The notes beneath the pieces were generated by a model. It did not search any database and was not told the origin of the DNA. It saw only the letters and a list, made by a program, of their open reading frames with translations. The position numbers and the translations under genes were made by a program. From positions 1 to 36,322 of the forward strand of contig JAFTPG010000061.1 in the NCBI GenBank assembly GCA_017463375.1: a stretch of 36,322 nucleotides of DNA. The letters run 5' to 3'. Numbering within the stretch: the first letter of the stretch is position 1; each line of letters opens with the position of its first letter. Origin of the DNA: Ruminococcus sp. (lineage in GTDB: Bacteria; Bacillota; Clostridia; Oscillospirales; Ruminococcaceae). Shown piece after piece: positions 16,047 through 27,059 of the stretch.

Positions 16047-16796
16047 ATGGATATTGAAAGAAAGCTCTCTCATGCGGAATTTCTCAACAGGGAATACAAT
16101 GTTACGCATTTGCCTTACCAACATGAAATGGAATTTTTTCAAAGTGTAAAGCAGGGAGATATCAATAAAATAAGACAGCTGTTCAAACCTCTTGGCTGCG
16201 GCGAAATGGGAAAGCTCAGCGATGACAGCCTGCGGAATCTGAAATATCATCTCATTATTACGGTAGCTTTTATTACACGCTACTGCATTGAAGGCGGAAT
16301 GGAGATGGAAACGGCATATAATCTTAGTGACGTTTATATCCGCAGCATAGATAAGTGTATCAGCGAAAAAGAAATCCACATACTGCATCGTGAGATTGTA
16401 GAAGATTTTGCTCAGCGCATGCATATTATTCACCGGACAGTACTTTATCCGAAGCAGATCGTTGTTTGTCTTGATTATATTTACGATAATCTGCATACAA
16501 AGATCACGCTGGAAAGGCTTGCTGAGATTGCCGGTCTGAGTACGTCTTATCTGTCGAAGCTTTTTCACAAGGAGGTCGGGGTCACCGTTTCGCAATATAT
16601 CACCAGAAAGCGGATAGAGGCTGCCGAGAATATGCTGAAATACTCCGATTATTCCTGCATTGAAATATCAAATTATCTTTGCTTCAGCTCGGAAAGCCAT
16701 TTTATTCAGGTGTTCAGAAAGCATACCGGCTTCACTCCGAAATGCTATCGTGGAAAATTCTTCCGAAAGAGATATGATGACGAATCCAAAAAATAA
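16047..16796 (+). CDS. AraC-family transcriptional regulator
   Basis: This 249-residue regulator ends in the two-helix-turn-helix AraC domain (about 145-245). The first HTH is in ITLERLAEIAGLSTSYLSKL and the second in CIEISNYLCFSSESHFIQVF, followed by RKHTGFTPKCYRG. The N-terminal 140 residues are helical and poorly conserved, with no obvious cupin motif or membrane segment, so the ligand is unknown. The gene is divergent from the GH5 hydrolase 152 bp away. The simplest inference is that it senses a saccharide and controls GH5. It precedes the GNAT gene by only 14 bp. The ribosome site is GAGGTG. Confidence 0.88.
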   Translation: MDIERKLSHAEFLNREYNVTHLPYQHEMEFFQSVKQGDINKIRQLFKPLGCGEMGKLSDDSLRNLKYHLIITVAFITRYCIEGGMEMETAYNLSDVYIRSIDKCISEKEIHILHREIVEDFAQRMHIIHRTVLYPKQIVVCLDYIYDNLHTKITLERLAEIAGLSTSYLSKLFHKEVGVTVSQYITRKRIEAAENMLKYSDYSCIEISNYLCFSSESHFIQVFRKHTGFTPKCYRGKFFRKRYDDESKK

Positions 16797-16810
16797 GAGA
16801 GGTGTTATTG

Positions 16811-17371
16811 ATGGAACTGATACAAGTAAAGAAGCTGTCACAATGGAAGCAGATATATAAGCTTTACCGATCTGCATTCCCGAAGTATGAGCGAAAGCCC
16901 TTTTATCTGATATGGCTCAAGCACAAAAAGGGCTGTGCGGATGTGTGGACTATCGGGAGCGGGAACGAATTCGCAGGTCTTGCCATTACCATGAATTCAG
17001 GAGATATGGTTCTGCTTGATTATTTTGCAGTCTGTGAGGAAAAAAGAGGAAATGGACTCGGCGGCAGAGCCCTGAGAGAATTGCAGGATCACTATAAAGG
17101 AAAACGTTTTTTTCTCGAGATCGAGAGTGTATATGACAAAGCTGAAAACATCTCTGAACGCAAACGCCGGAAAAGCTTTTATCTTTCAAACGGCATGACC
17201 GAAATGAAGGTTATGGCAAATGTTTTCGGCACGGCTATGGAGCTTCTGGGACATGGCTGTGAAGTCAGTTTCAGTGATTACCGGTCGGTTTATTGCAATG
17301 TCTACGGCGAATGGGCAGCTAAAAATCTGGCTGAGCTGACCTATCCGTCAGCGGACGAAAATGACGGATAA
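16811..17371 (+). CDS. GNAT-family N-acetyltransferase
   Basis: This 186-residue protein has the GNAT acetyl-CoA binding signature EEKRGNGLGGRALRELQ (about 77-93, RGNGLG loop) and a preceding strand with LLDYFAV. The substrate is not identifiable. I start at MELIQVKK (16811), about 10 nt after AGAGAGG. An in-frame GTG at 16802 overlaps the ribosome site. It lies 14 bp after the AraC gene and ends before a bidirectional terminator facing dapL. Confidence 0.8.
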   Translation: MELIQVKKLSQWKQIYKLYRSAFPKYERKPFYLIWLKHKKGCADVWTIGSGNEFAGLAITMNSGDMVLLDYFAVCEEKRGNGLGGRALRELQDHYKGKRFFLEIESVYDKAENISERKRRKSFYLSNGMTEMKVMANVFGTAMELLGHGCEVSFSDYRSVYCNVYGEWAAKNLAELTYPSADENDG

Positions 17372-17380
17372 TAAAGTAAT

Positions 17381-17413
17381 CGGAGCAGATTCTGTATTAT
17401 AGGATCTGCTCCG
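17381..17413. terminator. Hairpin between convergent GNAT and dapL genes
   Basis: A 10-bp perfect stem (CGGAGCAGAT / ATCTGCTCCG) around a 13-nt loop sits between two convergent stop codons. T-runs are weak on both sides, so termination efficiency is uncertain. Confidence 0.6.
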
Positions 17414-17427
17414 TATTCGTATATAGA

Positions 17428-18615
17428 TTATTTTTTCAGCAGCTGCTTGATTCTCTCAGCTGCAATTTTTGTATCCTCGGGACTTCCGAAGGTAGAGAAA
17501 CGGAAATAGCCTTCACCGCATTCGCCGAAGCCCTGACCGGGAGTTCCGACAACCTGAATTTCATTGAGAAGGAGATCGAAAAACTCCCAGCTTGTCAGAC
17601 CGTCGGGGCATTTGATCCAGATATATGGAGCGTTTTTTCCTCCGCAGTACCATATACCCAGCTCATCAAAGGCGCTCATGAGGCAGGCAGCGTTCTGCTT
17701 GTAAATTCTGATATTGCTGTGAATCTGCTGCTGACCCTCGGAAGTGAAAACTGCGGCAGCTCCTTTCTGAATGATGTAGGATACGCCGTTTGTTTTTGTC
17801 GTACGGTTGCGTACCCACATCGAGTTCAGGTTCATTCCCCTGCGTTCAAGCTCCTTGGGAATAACTGTATAGCCCAGACGAGTACCGGTAAATCCGGCAG
17901 TCTTTGAAAGCGAGCAGATTTCAATTGCACAGGTGCGTGCACCGTCTATTTCAAAGATGCTGTGGGGGAGCGAGTCGTCCTCAATGAAAGCCTCGTATGC
18001 GGCGTCAAAAAGAATTACCGAGCCGTTTCTGTTAGCATAGTCAACCCATTCTTTGAGCTGAGTGCGGTTGAATACAGCACCTGTAGGGTTGTTCGGAGAA
18101 CAGATGTAGAGTATGTCAGCCTTGATATTATCGTCAGGTGCAGGAAGAAAGCCGTTCTCCCTGCCGGATGAAACGTGGACGATCTTTCTTCCGCCCATAA
18201 TGTTTGCGTCCACATACGCAGGATATGCCGGTTCAATTACGAGTGAAGTATTGCTGCGGTCGAAAAGGTCGAGGATATCGCCAAGCTCATCGCTTGCGCC
18301 GCTTGACACAAAGACTTCGTCCGGAGACAGGGTTACTCCTCGGGTTCTGTAATATTCCGCAATTGCTTCACGCAGGAACGGTGCGCCGCATTCGGGCATA
18401 TATCCGTGAAAGGTTCCAGCCTGAGCCTGATCGTCAACAGCTTCGTGGAGAGCTTCTATAACAGCGCCGCACAGAGGAAGCGATACGTCGCCTATTCCCA
18501 TTCTGTAAAGGTGAGTATCAGGGTGCTCATTCAGATATGCTTTGGTTTTCTGAGCGATATTATAAAAAAGGTATGAATCCTTGAGGTCGGAATAAAAAAG
18601 ATTTGGTGTAGTCAT
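17428..18615 (-). CDS. dapL: LL-diaminopimelate aminotransferase
   Basis: This 395-residue PLP-dependent class I aminotransferase converts tetrahydrodipicolinate to LL-diaminopimelate in one step, bypassing the succinyl or acetyl DAP branches. Features: HLYRMGIGDVSLPL near the N-terminus, GTFHGYMPECGAPFLREAI, SSGASDELGDILDLF, CSPNNPTGA, and the PLP-lysine motif SLSKTAGFTGTRLGY. It overlaps dapF by 4 bp (ATGA), whose product epimerises LL-DAP, so the pair supplies meso-DAP for peptidoglycan and lysine. It is the last gene of the asnB-pyrG-purF-dapF-dapL run. Confidence 0.95.
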   Translation of the reverse strand: MTTPNLFYSDLKDSYLFYNIAQKTKAYLNEHPDTHLYRMGIGDVSLPLCGAVIEALHEAVDDQAQAGTFHGYMPECGAPFLREAIAEYYRTRGVTLSPDEVFVSSGASDELGDILDLFDRSNTSLVIEPAYPAYVDANIMGGRKIVHVSSGRENGFLPAPDDNIKADILYICSPNNPTGAVFNRTQLKEWVDYANRNGSVILFDAAYEAFIEDDSLPHSIFEIDGARTCAIEICSLSKTAGFTGTRLGYTVIPKELERRGMNLNSMWVRNRTTKTNGVSYIIQKGAAAVFTSEGQQQIHSNIRIYKQNAACLMSAFDELGIWYCGGKNAPYIWIKCPDGLTSWEFFDLLLNEIQVVGTPGQGFGECGEGYFRFSTFGSPEDTKIAAERIKQLLKK

Positions 18616-19400
18616 ATTTCAGTTTCTCCTTCGTAAATAGTTTCAGCAGGACCTGTCATAGTTATCCTGAAATCATCGGCAGCATTGATTTTAAGTGTTC
18701 CGCCGTCGAGAATAACGGAGATCTCCTCGTTGTGACGGCAGAATCTCTTAGCAGCCGCTGCTGCTGCGGAAGCGCACGCTCCGGTACCGCATGCCATAGT
18801 AATTCCGCTTCCTCGCTCCCATACTCTCATGCGGAGAGTGCTTCTGTCAATGACCTGAACGAACTCGACATTTACTCCTCCGGGGAAGGCGTCGTGCTTT
18901 TCGATCGCAGGTCCGACCTTCTCAAGAGCCACAGCCTCAGCGTCGGGAACGAATATAACAGCGTGAGGATTTCCCATAGAAACAGGCGTGCAGGTGATCT
19001 CTTCGCCGCTGACTGTGAGAGTCATATCATCGCTGATCTCAGCGATCCCCATATCAACAGAAGCGCTTTTTACCCGTCCCTTTGAAACTTTAAGTTCAAG
19101 AGTTTTAATACCCGAAAGTGTTTCGACCGTAATACGGGTTTTATCGGTATAGCCCTTGTCGTAGACATATTTTCCGACGCAGCGTATGCCGTTTCCGCAC
19201 ATTTTAGCTTCGCTGCCGTCGGCATTGAAGATACGCATTTTGAAATCCGCCGTATCGGAGGGAGAGATCCATATCATACCGTCCGAGCCTGCGCCGAAGT
19301 GGCGTTCGGAAAGCTTTACAGAAAGCTCCGAAGGATTTACAGGCTCGCCGTATACATATAAGTAGTCGTTTCCAAGACCGTGCATTTTTGTAAAGTGCAT
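18612..19400 (-). CDS. dapF: Diaminopimelate epimerase
   Basis: This 262-residue PLP-independent epimerase interconverts LL- and meso-diaminopimelate. It starts MHFTKMHGLGNDYLYVYG. The two catalytic cysteines lie in AKMCGNGIRCVGKYVYDKG (first) and TMACGTGACASAAAAAAKR (second). Other motifs are GSDGMIWISPS and GNPHAVIF. It is coupled to dapL by a 4-bp overlap and follows purF after 14 bp. AGGAGGT-like GGAGGTA precedes the start. Confidence 0.96.
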   Translation of the reverse strand: MHFTKMHGLGNDYLYVYGEPVNPSELSVKLSERHFGAGSDGMIWISPSDTADFKMRIFNADGSEAKMCGNGIRCVGKYVYDKGYTDKTRITVETLSGIKTLELKVSKGRVKSASVDMGIAEISDDMTLTVSGEEITCTPVSMGNPHAVIFVPDAEAVALEKVGPAIEKHDAFPGGVNVEFVQVIDRSTLRMRVWERGSGITMACGTGACASAAAAAAKRFCRHNEEISVILDGGTLKINAADDFRITMTGPAETIYEGETEI

Positions 19401-19414
19401 AATATTACCTCCAT

Positions 19415-22464
<3,050 letters not shown>

Positions 22465-22466
22465 TT

Positions 22467-22627
22467 AGAACCTGTTCACATAGGATATAATGCACGTCTT
22501 TTCGGCAGATTTCGCTGTTGACTGCGTTAAAAAATTTGAAATGCGACAGCATTCCTGCGTTTTTTGCCTTGTCCTCAACAAAATTGTGCTTGAAAATCCA
22601 CACATGAATCCTATGTGGACAGGTTCT
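22467..22627. mobile_element. MITE-like element A between asnB and pyrG
   Basis: A 161-bp non-coding element has 20-bp terminal inverted repeats with one mismatch (AGAACCTGTTCACATAGGAT at 22467-22486; ATCCTATGTGGACAGGTTCT at 22608-22627). It shares its terminal motif (TGTTCACAT) and an interior block (TTCCTGC, GCCTTG, ATGCTT-type segments) with 26491-26655, in the same orientation. No transposase is encoded. It occupies essentially all sequence between the asnB stop and the pyrG ribosome site. Confidence 0.75.
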
Positions 22628-22632
22628 TAAAA

Positions 22633-24210
22633 TTATTTTCCGCTGTCTCCGTAGTTTGCAAGAACTCTCGCCGAGGGGTCGTTTACATCGCAGCCCTCCC
22701 ACTCCTTGTTGGGCATCCAGAAATCAACTATCATTCCGCCCTGACCGGGATAGTACTTCTCAAAAATCTCACGGTAAAGGAGCGACTCCTTTGTAAATGG
22801 CTGAGCGTGGGTATATTTCCGGCGCAAAGTCTCAAACTCATCGTCAGTGTAGAAGGCTTCGGCGTATTCTTTAAGATAATCCACCATGGAGTGTCCCACT
22901 GCGTCTGAGAAGGCAGCCTTTTCACGCCAGAGTATCTCATCGGGGAGATAGTCTCCTTCAAAGGCTTTTCGGAGAAGATATTTGCCCTTTCCGTACTTAT
23001 TCAGCTTCATCTCAGGGTCGATGGACATGACATATTTCACGAAATCGAGGTCTCCGAAGGGAACTCTTGCCTCGAGTGAGTTTACCGAAATACAGCGGTC
23101 GGCACGAAGTACATCGTACATATGAAGCTCACGGATCCTCTTCTCTGATTCGGCTTGGAAAGCCTGAGCGTCAGGAGCAAAATCTGTATACTTGTAGCCG
23201 AAAAGCTCGTCGGAGATTTCTCCTGTGAGGAGCACACGGATATCGGTCTGCTCATGGATCGCCTTGCAGATGAGATACATTCCCATACTCGCACGAATGG
23301 TTGTTATATCGAATGTGCCGAGCAGGTGAATAACCGTTTCCAGCGAAGAAAGCACATCGTCCTTTGTGATGTAGATTTCCGTGTGGTCACTTCCGATGAA
23401 GTCTGCTGCCTGCTTAGCATATTTGAGATCGATAGCGTCCTCGTTCATACCCACGGCAAAGGTTTTAATGGGAGCGTCACTTTTCTTTGCGGCAATAGCG
23501 CAGACAAGTGAGGAATCAAGACCTCCCGAGAGCAGGAATCCTACCTTTGCGTCGGCAACAAGACGTTTTTCAACTCCAGTTACGAGCTTATCGTGAATAT
23601 TGCGGCATACAGTTTCGAGACCATCGCAGCAGACGGTTTCAGGCTTTGCGATATCGCAGTAGCAGATGAACCTGCCATCTTTATAATAATGTCCGGGCGG
23701 AAACGGCATAATCTTATCTGTAAGACCGACAAGGTTTTTTGCTTCGCTTGCAAACAGAATTATACCTTTTTCGTCATAGCCGTAATAAAGCGGACGGATT
23801 CCGATAGGATCTCTTGCGGCGATATAGTCCTGAGTCTCTGCGTCGAATATAATGCAGGCGAACTCAGCGTCGAGCATAGCAAACATATCGGTGCCGTACT
23901 CCTTATACATAGGCAGCAGTATCTCACAATCGGACTCACTTTCAAAGCTGTACTTAGAAGAAAGAGCCTTTTTCAGCTTTTCAAAGGCGTAGATCTCGCC
24001 GTTGCAGACAGCATAGCTTCCGTCAAGAGAAAAGGGCTGCATACCCGAAGGCGTCAGTCCCATAATTGCGAGACGGTGAAATCCAAGCAGTCCATTGCCC
24101 GTATCAACGATACGGCTGTCATCGGGACCTCTTGAAACGGTCTGCTCAAATCCTTTTTTGAAAGCGTCTGAATCAGCACTGCATCCGCAGTAACCCATAA
24201 TTGAACACAT
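22633..24210 (-). CDS. asnB: Asparagine synthase (glutamine-hydrolysing)
   Basis: This 525-residue class II amidotransferase makes asparagine from aspartate using glutamine nitrogen. Cys2 in MCSIMGYCGCS is the N-terminal nucleophile, followed by SRGPDDSRIVDTGNGLLGFH and YAVCNGEIYAF. The C-terminal synthetase has the PP-loop FLLSGGLDSSLVCAIAAKKS and LTGEISDELFGYKYTDF. I start at 24210, preceded by GGAGGAG, because Cys2 must follow the initiator Met; an in-frame ATG 23 codons upstream would bury it. A short upstream reading frame ends 2 nt before this start. It lies between glnN and pyrG and is probably in the same transcription unit. Confidence 0.94.
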   Translation of the reverse strand: MCSIMGYCGCSADSDAFKKGFEQTVSRGPDDSRIVDTGNGLLGFHRLAIMGLTPSGMQPFSLDGSYAVCNGEIYAFEKLKKALSSKYSFESESDCEILLPMYKEYGTDMFAMLDAEFACIIFDAETQDYIAARDPIGIRPLYYGYDEKGIILFASEAKNLVGLTDKIMPFPPGHYYKDGRFICYCDIAKPETVCCDGLETVCRNIHDKLVTGVEKRLVADAKVGFLLSGGLDSSLVCAIAAKKSDAPIKTFAVGMNEDAIDLKYAKQAADFIGSDHTEIYITKDDVLSSLETVIHLLGTFDITTIRASMGMYLICKAIHEQTDIRVLLTGEISDELFGYKYTDFAPDAQAFQAESEKRIRELHMYDVLRADRCISVNSLEARVPFGDLDFVKYVMSIDPEMKLNKYGKGKYLLRKAFEGDYLPDEILWREKAAFSDAVGHSMVDYLKEYAEAFYTDDEFETLRRKYTHAQPFTKESLLYREIFEKYYPGQGGMIVDFWMPNKEWEGCDVNDPSARVLANYGDSGK

Positions 24211-24212
24211 AA

Positions 24213-24272
24213 TTAACTCCTCCATGTACCACTTAATGCCGACGGATCTCTCCGCCGGCATAAATGATCCAT
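24213..24272 (-). promoter_or_regulatory. Candidate leader peptide (uORF) of asnB
   Basis: A 19-codon frame (MDHLCRRRDPSALSGTWRS) begins 9 nt after AAGGAG and stops with TAA 2 nt before the asnB ATG, overlapping the asnB ribosome-site region. Its coding sequence holds a 9-bp GC-rich hairpin (GCCGACGGA 24238-24246, TCCGCCGGC 24251-24259). Translation through it could open the hairpin and couple ribosomes into asnB. There is only sequence plausibility for this, and no comparative support. Confidence 0.3.
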
Positions 24273-24307
24273 AATACATTTCTCCTTTCCTTATTCAATA
24301 AGGAACA

Positions 24308-26404
24308 TTATTTAACGCCGAAAAGCAGATCTCCGTAAGTGGGGAAAGGCCAGTATTTTTTAGCAGTAATAACCTCCGCCTCATCGCAGGCAGCACGCAG
24401 CTCGCTCATTCTGACAAGAACAACGTCACGGATCGCGTCAGCTTCCTCACCGATATTTCCTGCTGAATCAAGAGCAGCTACAGCCTGTTCAAGCTCAATA
24501 GTTCCGTCAAAGATGCTGTCTGCAAGAGCCGAGAGCTTCTTTACAAGAGTGGTTTCATAAGCACAGGGAATGCTTTCGTCAAGAGCCTTCTTTGCAGCGG
24601 CAGTCTTAGCAAGCTCCATAGCATAAGCCTCAACCGCAGGAGCAATCTCTGTTCTTGCCATATCCACCATTGTATCTGCTTCAATTCTGACAGTCTTGCA
24701 GTAGTTTTCGAGCATGATCTCATATCTTGATTTCAGCTCTGTTTCGGAGAATACTTTCAGAGAAGTCAGCATAGTCACATTCTTCTCATCCAACAGATGA
24801 GGCATACAGTCGGGAGTAGTGCGGTAGTTGAGGAGACCTCTCTGCTCTGTAGCCTCCTTGATCCATGAATCGTCATAGCCGTTTCCGTTGAAGATAATGT
24901 GCTTGTGATCCTTGATAGTCTTGCGTATCATCTCGTGAAGAGCAGTTTCAAAGTCCTCAGCCTGTTCAAGCCTGTCAGCGTAGATCCTCAGGCTTTCAGC
25001 AACAGCGCTGTTGAGCATGATGTTAGCACAGGCGATGCTGTTGGAGGAACCAAGCATACGGAACTCAAATTTATTGCCTGTAAATGCGAAGGGGGATGTA
25101 CGGTTACGGTCTGTAGTATCACGGTTGAATTTCGGAAGAACATCAACTCCGAGCTTCATCTTAGTTTTTTCAGTACCGCTGTAGGGCTCATCCTTTTCGA
25201 TAGCTTCGATCACCGCATTCAGCTCATCGCCGAGGAATATTGAAACAACTGCGGGAGGAGCTTCATTTGCACCGAGTCTGTGGTCATTGCCGGCGGTCGC
25301 AACGGAAATTCTGAGCAGATCCTGATAATCATCGACAGCCTTGATAACTGCACAGAGGAAAAGCAGGAACTGTGCATTTTCGTAAGGAGTCTCACCGGGA
25401 GAAAGAAGGTTAACACCTGCGTCAGTGGCAAGAGACCAGTTGTTATGCTTGCCGCTTCCGTTAACTCCTGCGAAGGGCTTCTCATGAAGGAGACAAACAA
25501 GTCCGTGCTTAGCTGCGACCTTCTGCATGATCTCCATTGTAAGCTGGTTGTGGTCGGTTGCGATATTGGTAGTAGTATATATAGGAGCAAGCTCATGCTG
25601 TGCGGGAGCTACCTCGTTATGCTCGGTCTTAGCGAGGATACCAAGCTTCCATAGCTCATCGTTAAGCTCTTTCATGTAAGCCTCGACTCTGGGCTTGATG
25701 ACGCCGAAGTAATGGTCATCCATCTCCTGACCCTTAGGCGGCTTTGCTCCGAATAAAGTACGTCCTGTAAATATAAGGTCACGGCGCTGATCGTACATTT
25801 TCTTATCTACGAGGAAATATTCCTGCTCGGGACCTACAGAAGTGCGTACACATTTTACGCTGTCATTTCCGAAAAGTCTCAGAATACGAACAGCCTGCTT
25901 GCTGAGAGCTTCCATTGAACGGAGAAGCGGAGTTTTCTTATCGAGAGCCTCGCCGCCGTAGGAGCAGAATGCTGTAGGAATGCATAATGTCTTACCCTTG
26001 ATAAAAGCATAAGAGGTAGGATCCCATGCTGTATAGCCTCTTGCCTCGAAGGTAGCTCTCAGACCTCCGGAAGGGAAGGAAGAAGCGTCAGGTTCGCCCT
26101 TGATGAGTTCCTTTCCTGAGAACTCCATGATCACACCGCCGTCGGGTGAGGGAGTGATAAAGCTGTCGTGTTTTTCAGCTGTAATGCCTGTCAGCGGCTG
26201 GAACCAATGAGTGTAGTGAGTAGCACCATTAGCGATCGCCCAGTCCTTCATAGCAGCTGCCACAGCATTTGCAACGCCGATGTCAAGCTTTGCGCCCTCG
26301 TCGATAGTCTTTTTAAGTGACTTATAAACCTTTGCAGATAAATTGGCTTTCATCACTCTGTCGTCAAATACCAGACTTCCGAAATACTCAGATACAGTTC
26401 CCAT
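24308..26404 (-). CDS. glnN: Type III glutamine synthetase
   Basis: This 698-residue GSIII ligates ammonia to glutamate with ATP, the main ammonia-assimilating enzyme in ruminococci and Bacteroidetes. The length is typical of GSIII (about 700) and far above GSI (about 450). Recognisable blocks: [40 protein letters not shown] in variant form ([20 protein letters not shown]), [49 protein letters not shown] and [19 protein letters not shown] start at [10 protein letters not shown] (26404) after AAAGGAG; a longer frame starts inside the attenuator. Its roughly 375-nt leader has two terminator-like hairpins separated by a MITE, indicating control by attenuation, probably by nitrogen status. Confidence 0.95.
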   Translation of the reverse strand: MGTVSEYFGSLVFDDRVMKANLSAKVYKSLKKTIDEGAKLDIGVANAVAAAMKDWAIANGATHYTHWFQPLTGITAEKHDSFITPSPDGGVIMEFSGKELIKGEPDASSFPSGGLRATFEARGYTAWDPTSYAFIKGKTLCIPTAFCSYGGEALDKKTPLLRSMEALSKQAVRILRLFGNDSVKCVRTSVGPEQEYFLVDKKMYDQRRDLIFTGRTLFGAKPPKGQEMDDHYFGVIKPRVEAYMKELNDELWKLGILAKTEHNEVAPAQHELAPIYTTTNIATDHNQLTMEIMQKVAAKHGLVCLLHEKPFAGVNGSGKHNNWSLATDAGVNLLSPGETPYENAQFLLFLCAVIKAVDDYQDLLRISVATAGNDHRLGANEAPPAVVSIFLGDELNAVIEAIEKDEPYSGTEKTKMKLGVDVLPKFNRDTTDRNRTSPFAFTGNKFEFRMLGSSNSIACANIMLNSAVAESLRIYADRLEQAEDFETALHEMIRKTIKDHKHIIFNGNGYDDSWIKEATEQRGLLNYRTTPDCMPHLLDEKNVTMLTSLKVFSETELKSRYEIMLENYCKTVRIEADTMVDMARTEIAPAVEAYAMELAKTAAAKKALDESIPCAYETTLVKKLSALADSIFDGTIELEQAVAALDSAGNIGEEADAIRDVVLVRMSELRAACDEAEVITAKKYWPFPTYGDLLFGVK

Positions 26405-26424
26405 AAAAATCTCTCCTTTACTTA

Positions 26425-26478
26425 ATAAAAAAGACAAGGGCACCTCTGATGTAAATACATCAAAGACGCCCTTGCCTT
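26425..26478 (-). terminator. Proximal attenuator hairpin (H2) of the glnN leader
   Basis: On the minus strand GGCAAGGGC pairs with GCCCTTGTC, enclosing an inner stem TGATGT-attt-ACATCA, followed by TTTTTT. It ends only about 20 nt before the glnN start. Its 5' arm and downstream AGGTGCC match the distal hairpin H1. An intrinsic terminator between promoter and gene fits an attenuator. Confidence 0.75.
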
Positions 26479-26490
26479 AATATATCATAT

Positions 26491-26655
26491 TAGAGCGTGT
26501 TCACATTAAAACCAAACACGCATATTTTTGCAAATTTCATCAACTTCTGCGTTGAAAATTTTTGCAATACGCAAGTATTCCTGCAAATTTTCGCCTTGAA
26601 TTTGACGAAATTATGCTTAAAAATCTGCATATTCATTTTATGTGAACACGCTCTA
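26491..26655. mobile_element. MITE-like element B within the glnN leader
   Basis: A 165-bp AT-rich element has 16-bp perfect terminal inverted repeats (TAGAGCGTGTTCACAT at 26491-26506; ATGTGAACACGCTCTA at 26640-26655). The interior resembles element A at 22467-22627 in the same orientation. It encodes no transposase. It separates the two attenuator hairpins of glnN. Confidence 0.78.
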
Positions 26656-26718
26656 AATTTTTGCCGCTGACGTTCACAGGTTTTGAACACAGCGTTTTAA
26701 AGTCTGCGCTGACTTATG

Positions 26719-26774
26719 GGGAAAAAGAAAAGACAAAGATACCTTCAAGGATGAACCTCAAAGACGCCTTTGCC
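26719..26774 (-). terminator. Distal attenuator hairpin (H1) of the glnN leader
   Basis: On the minus strand GGCAAAGGCGTCTTTGAGG folds back on TCCTTGAAGGTATCTTTGTC with interior mismatches, followed by TTTTCTTTTTC. It begins about 13 nt after the -10 box, so the transcript enters the hairpin almost at once. Its sequence parallels H2 and the glt leader hairpin. Confidence 0.7.
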
Positions 26775-26787
26775 TTTTCTGCTTTGT

Positions 26788-26816
26788 ATTATACACCTGC
26801 AAAAATCATTTGTCAA
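26788..26816 (-). promoter_or_regulatory. Sigma-A promoter of glnN
   Basis: On the minus strand TTGACA (26816-26811) and TATAAT (26793-26788) are perfect and 17 nt apart. Transcription would start near 26780, roughly 375 nt before glnN. Confidence 0.85.
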
Positions 26817-26865
26817 CCCCCTTTTCATAATTTTCCAAAAAAATTTGAAATCGAAAATTTTGGTC

Positions 26866-26894
26866 TTGACAAAGCTAAAAAAGCGTAGTATAAT
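26866..26894 (+). promoter_or_regulatory. Sigma-A promoter of the glutamate synthase operon
   Basis: TTGACA (26866-26871) and TATAAT (26889-26894), both perfect, are spaced 17 nt. It is divergent from the glnN promoter with about 50 bp between the two -35 boxes. Confidence 0.87.
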
Positions 26895-26906
26895 ACAGAC
26901 AAATGA

Positions 26907-26969
26907 GCAAAGGCGTTCGTTTCAAAGCAGGCTTAGGTGTCTGTTCTGAAATGAACGCCTTTCTTTTTT
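26907..26969 (+). terminator. Attenuator hairpin (H3) of the glutamate synthase leader
   Basis: A 16-bp stem with one mismatch (AAAGGCGTTCGTTTCA at 26909-26924, TGAAATGAACGCCTTT at 26947-26962) is followed by CTTTTTT. It starts about 8 nt after the predicted start site and lies about 90 nt before the first gene. The 5' part GCAAAGGCGT and the loop AGGTGTC match the glnN attenuators at the same spacing. Confidence 0.8.
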
Positions 26970-27059
26970 AACGTGTTCTTATTGACGGCATATATGTAAA
27001 GACGCATATAAATACACATAAGGACAGGTTTTAAAATCTCCGAAAGGAAGGGAAACCCT

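Noticed and set aside
24211-24279. Longer asnB start adding 23 residues
   Set aside because: Class II amidotransferases need the catalytic Cys at position 2. The shorter start has GGAGGAG and gives Met-Cys.
24211-24307. T-box leader for asnB
   Set aside because: The gap is under 100 nt and lacks the T-box sequence and antiterminator. The hairpin present has no T-run.
26907-26969. Known glutamine riboswitch or two-hairpin ANTAR target
   Set aside because: I could not find the conserved glnA-aptamer core or paired six-base loops with A1 and G4. A covariance search is needed to be certain.
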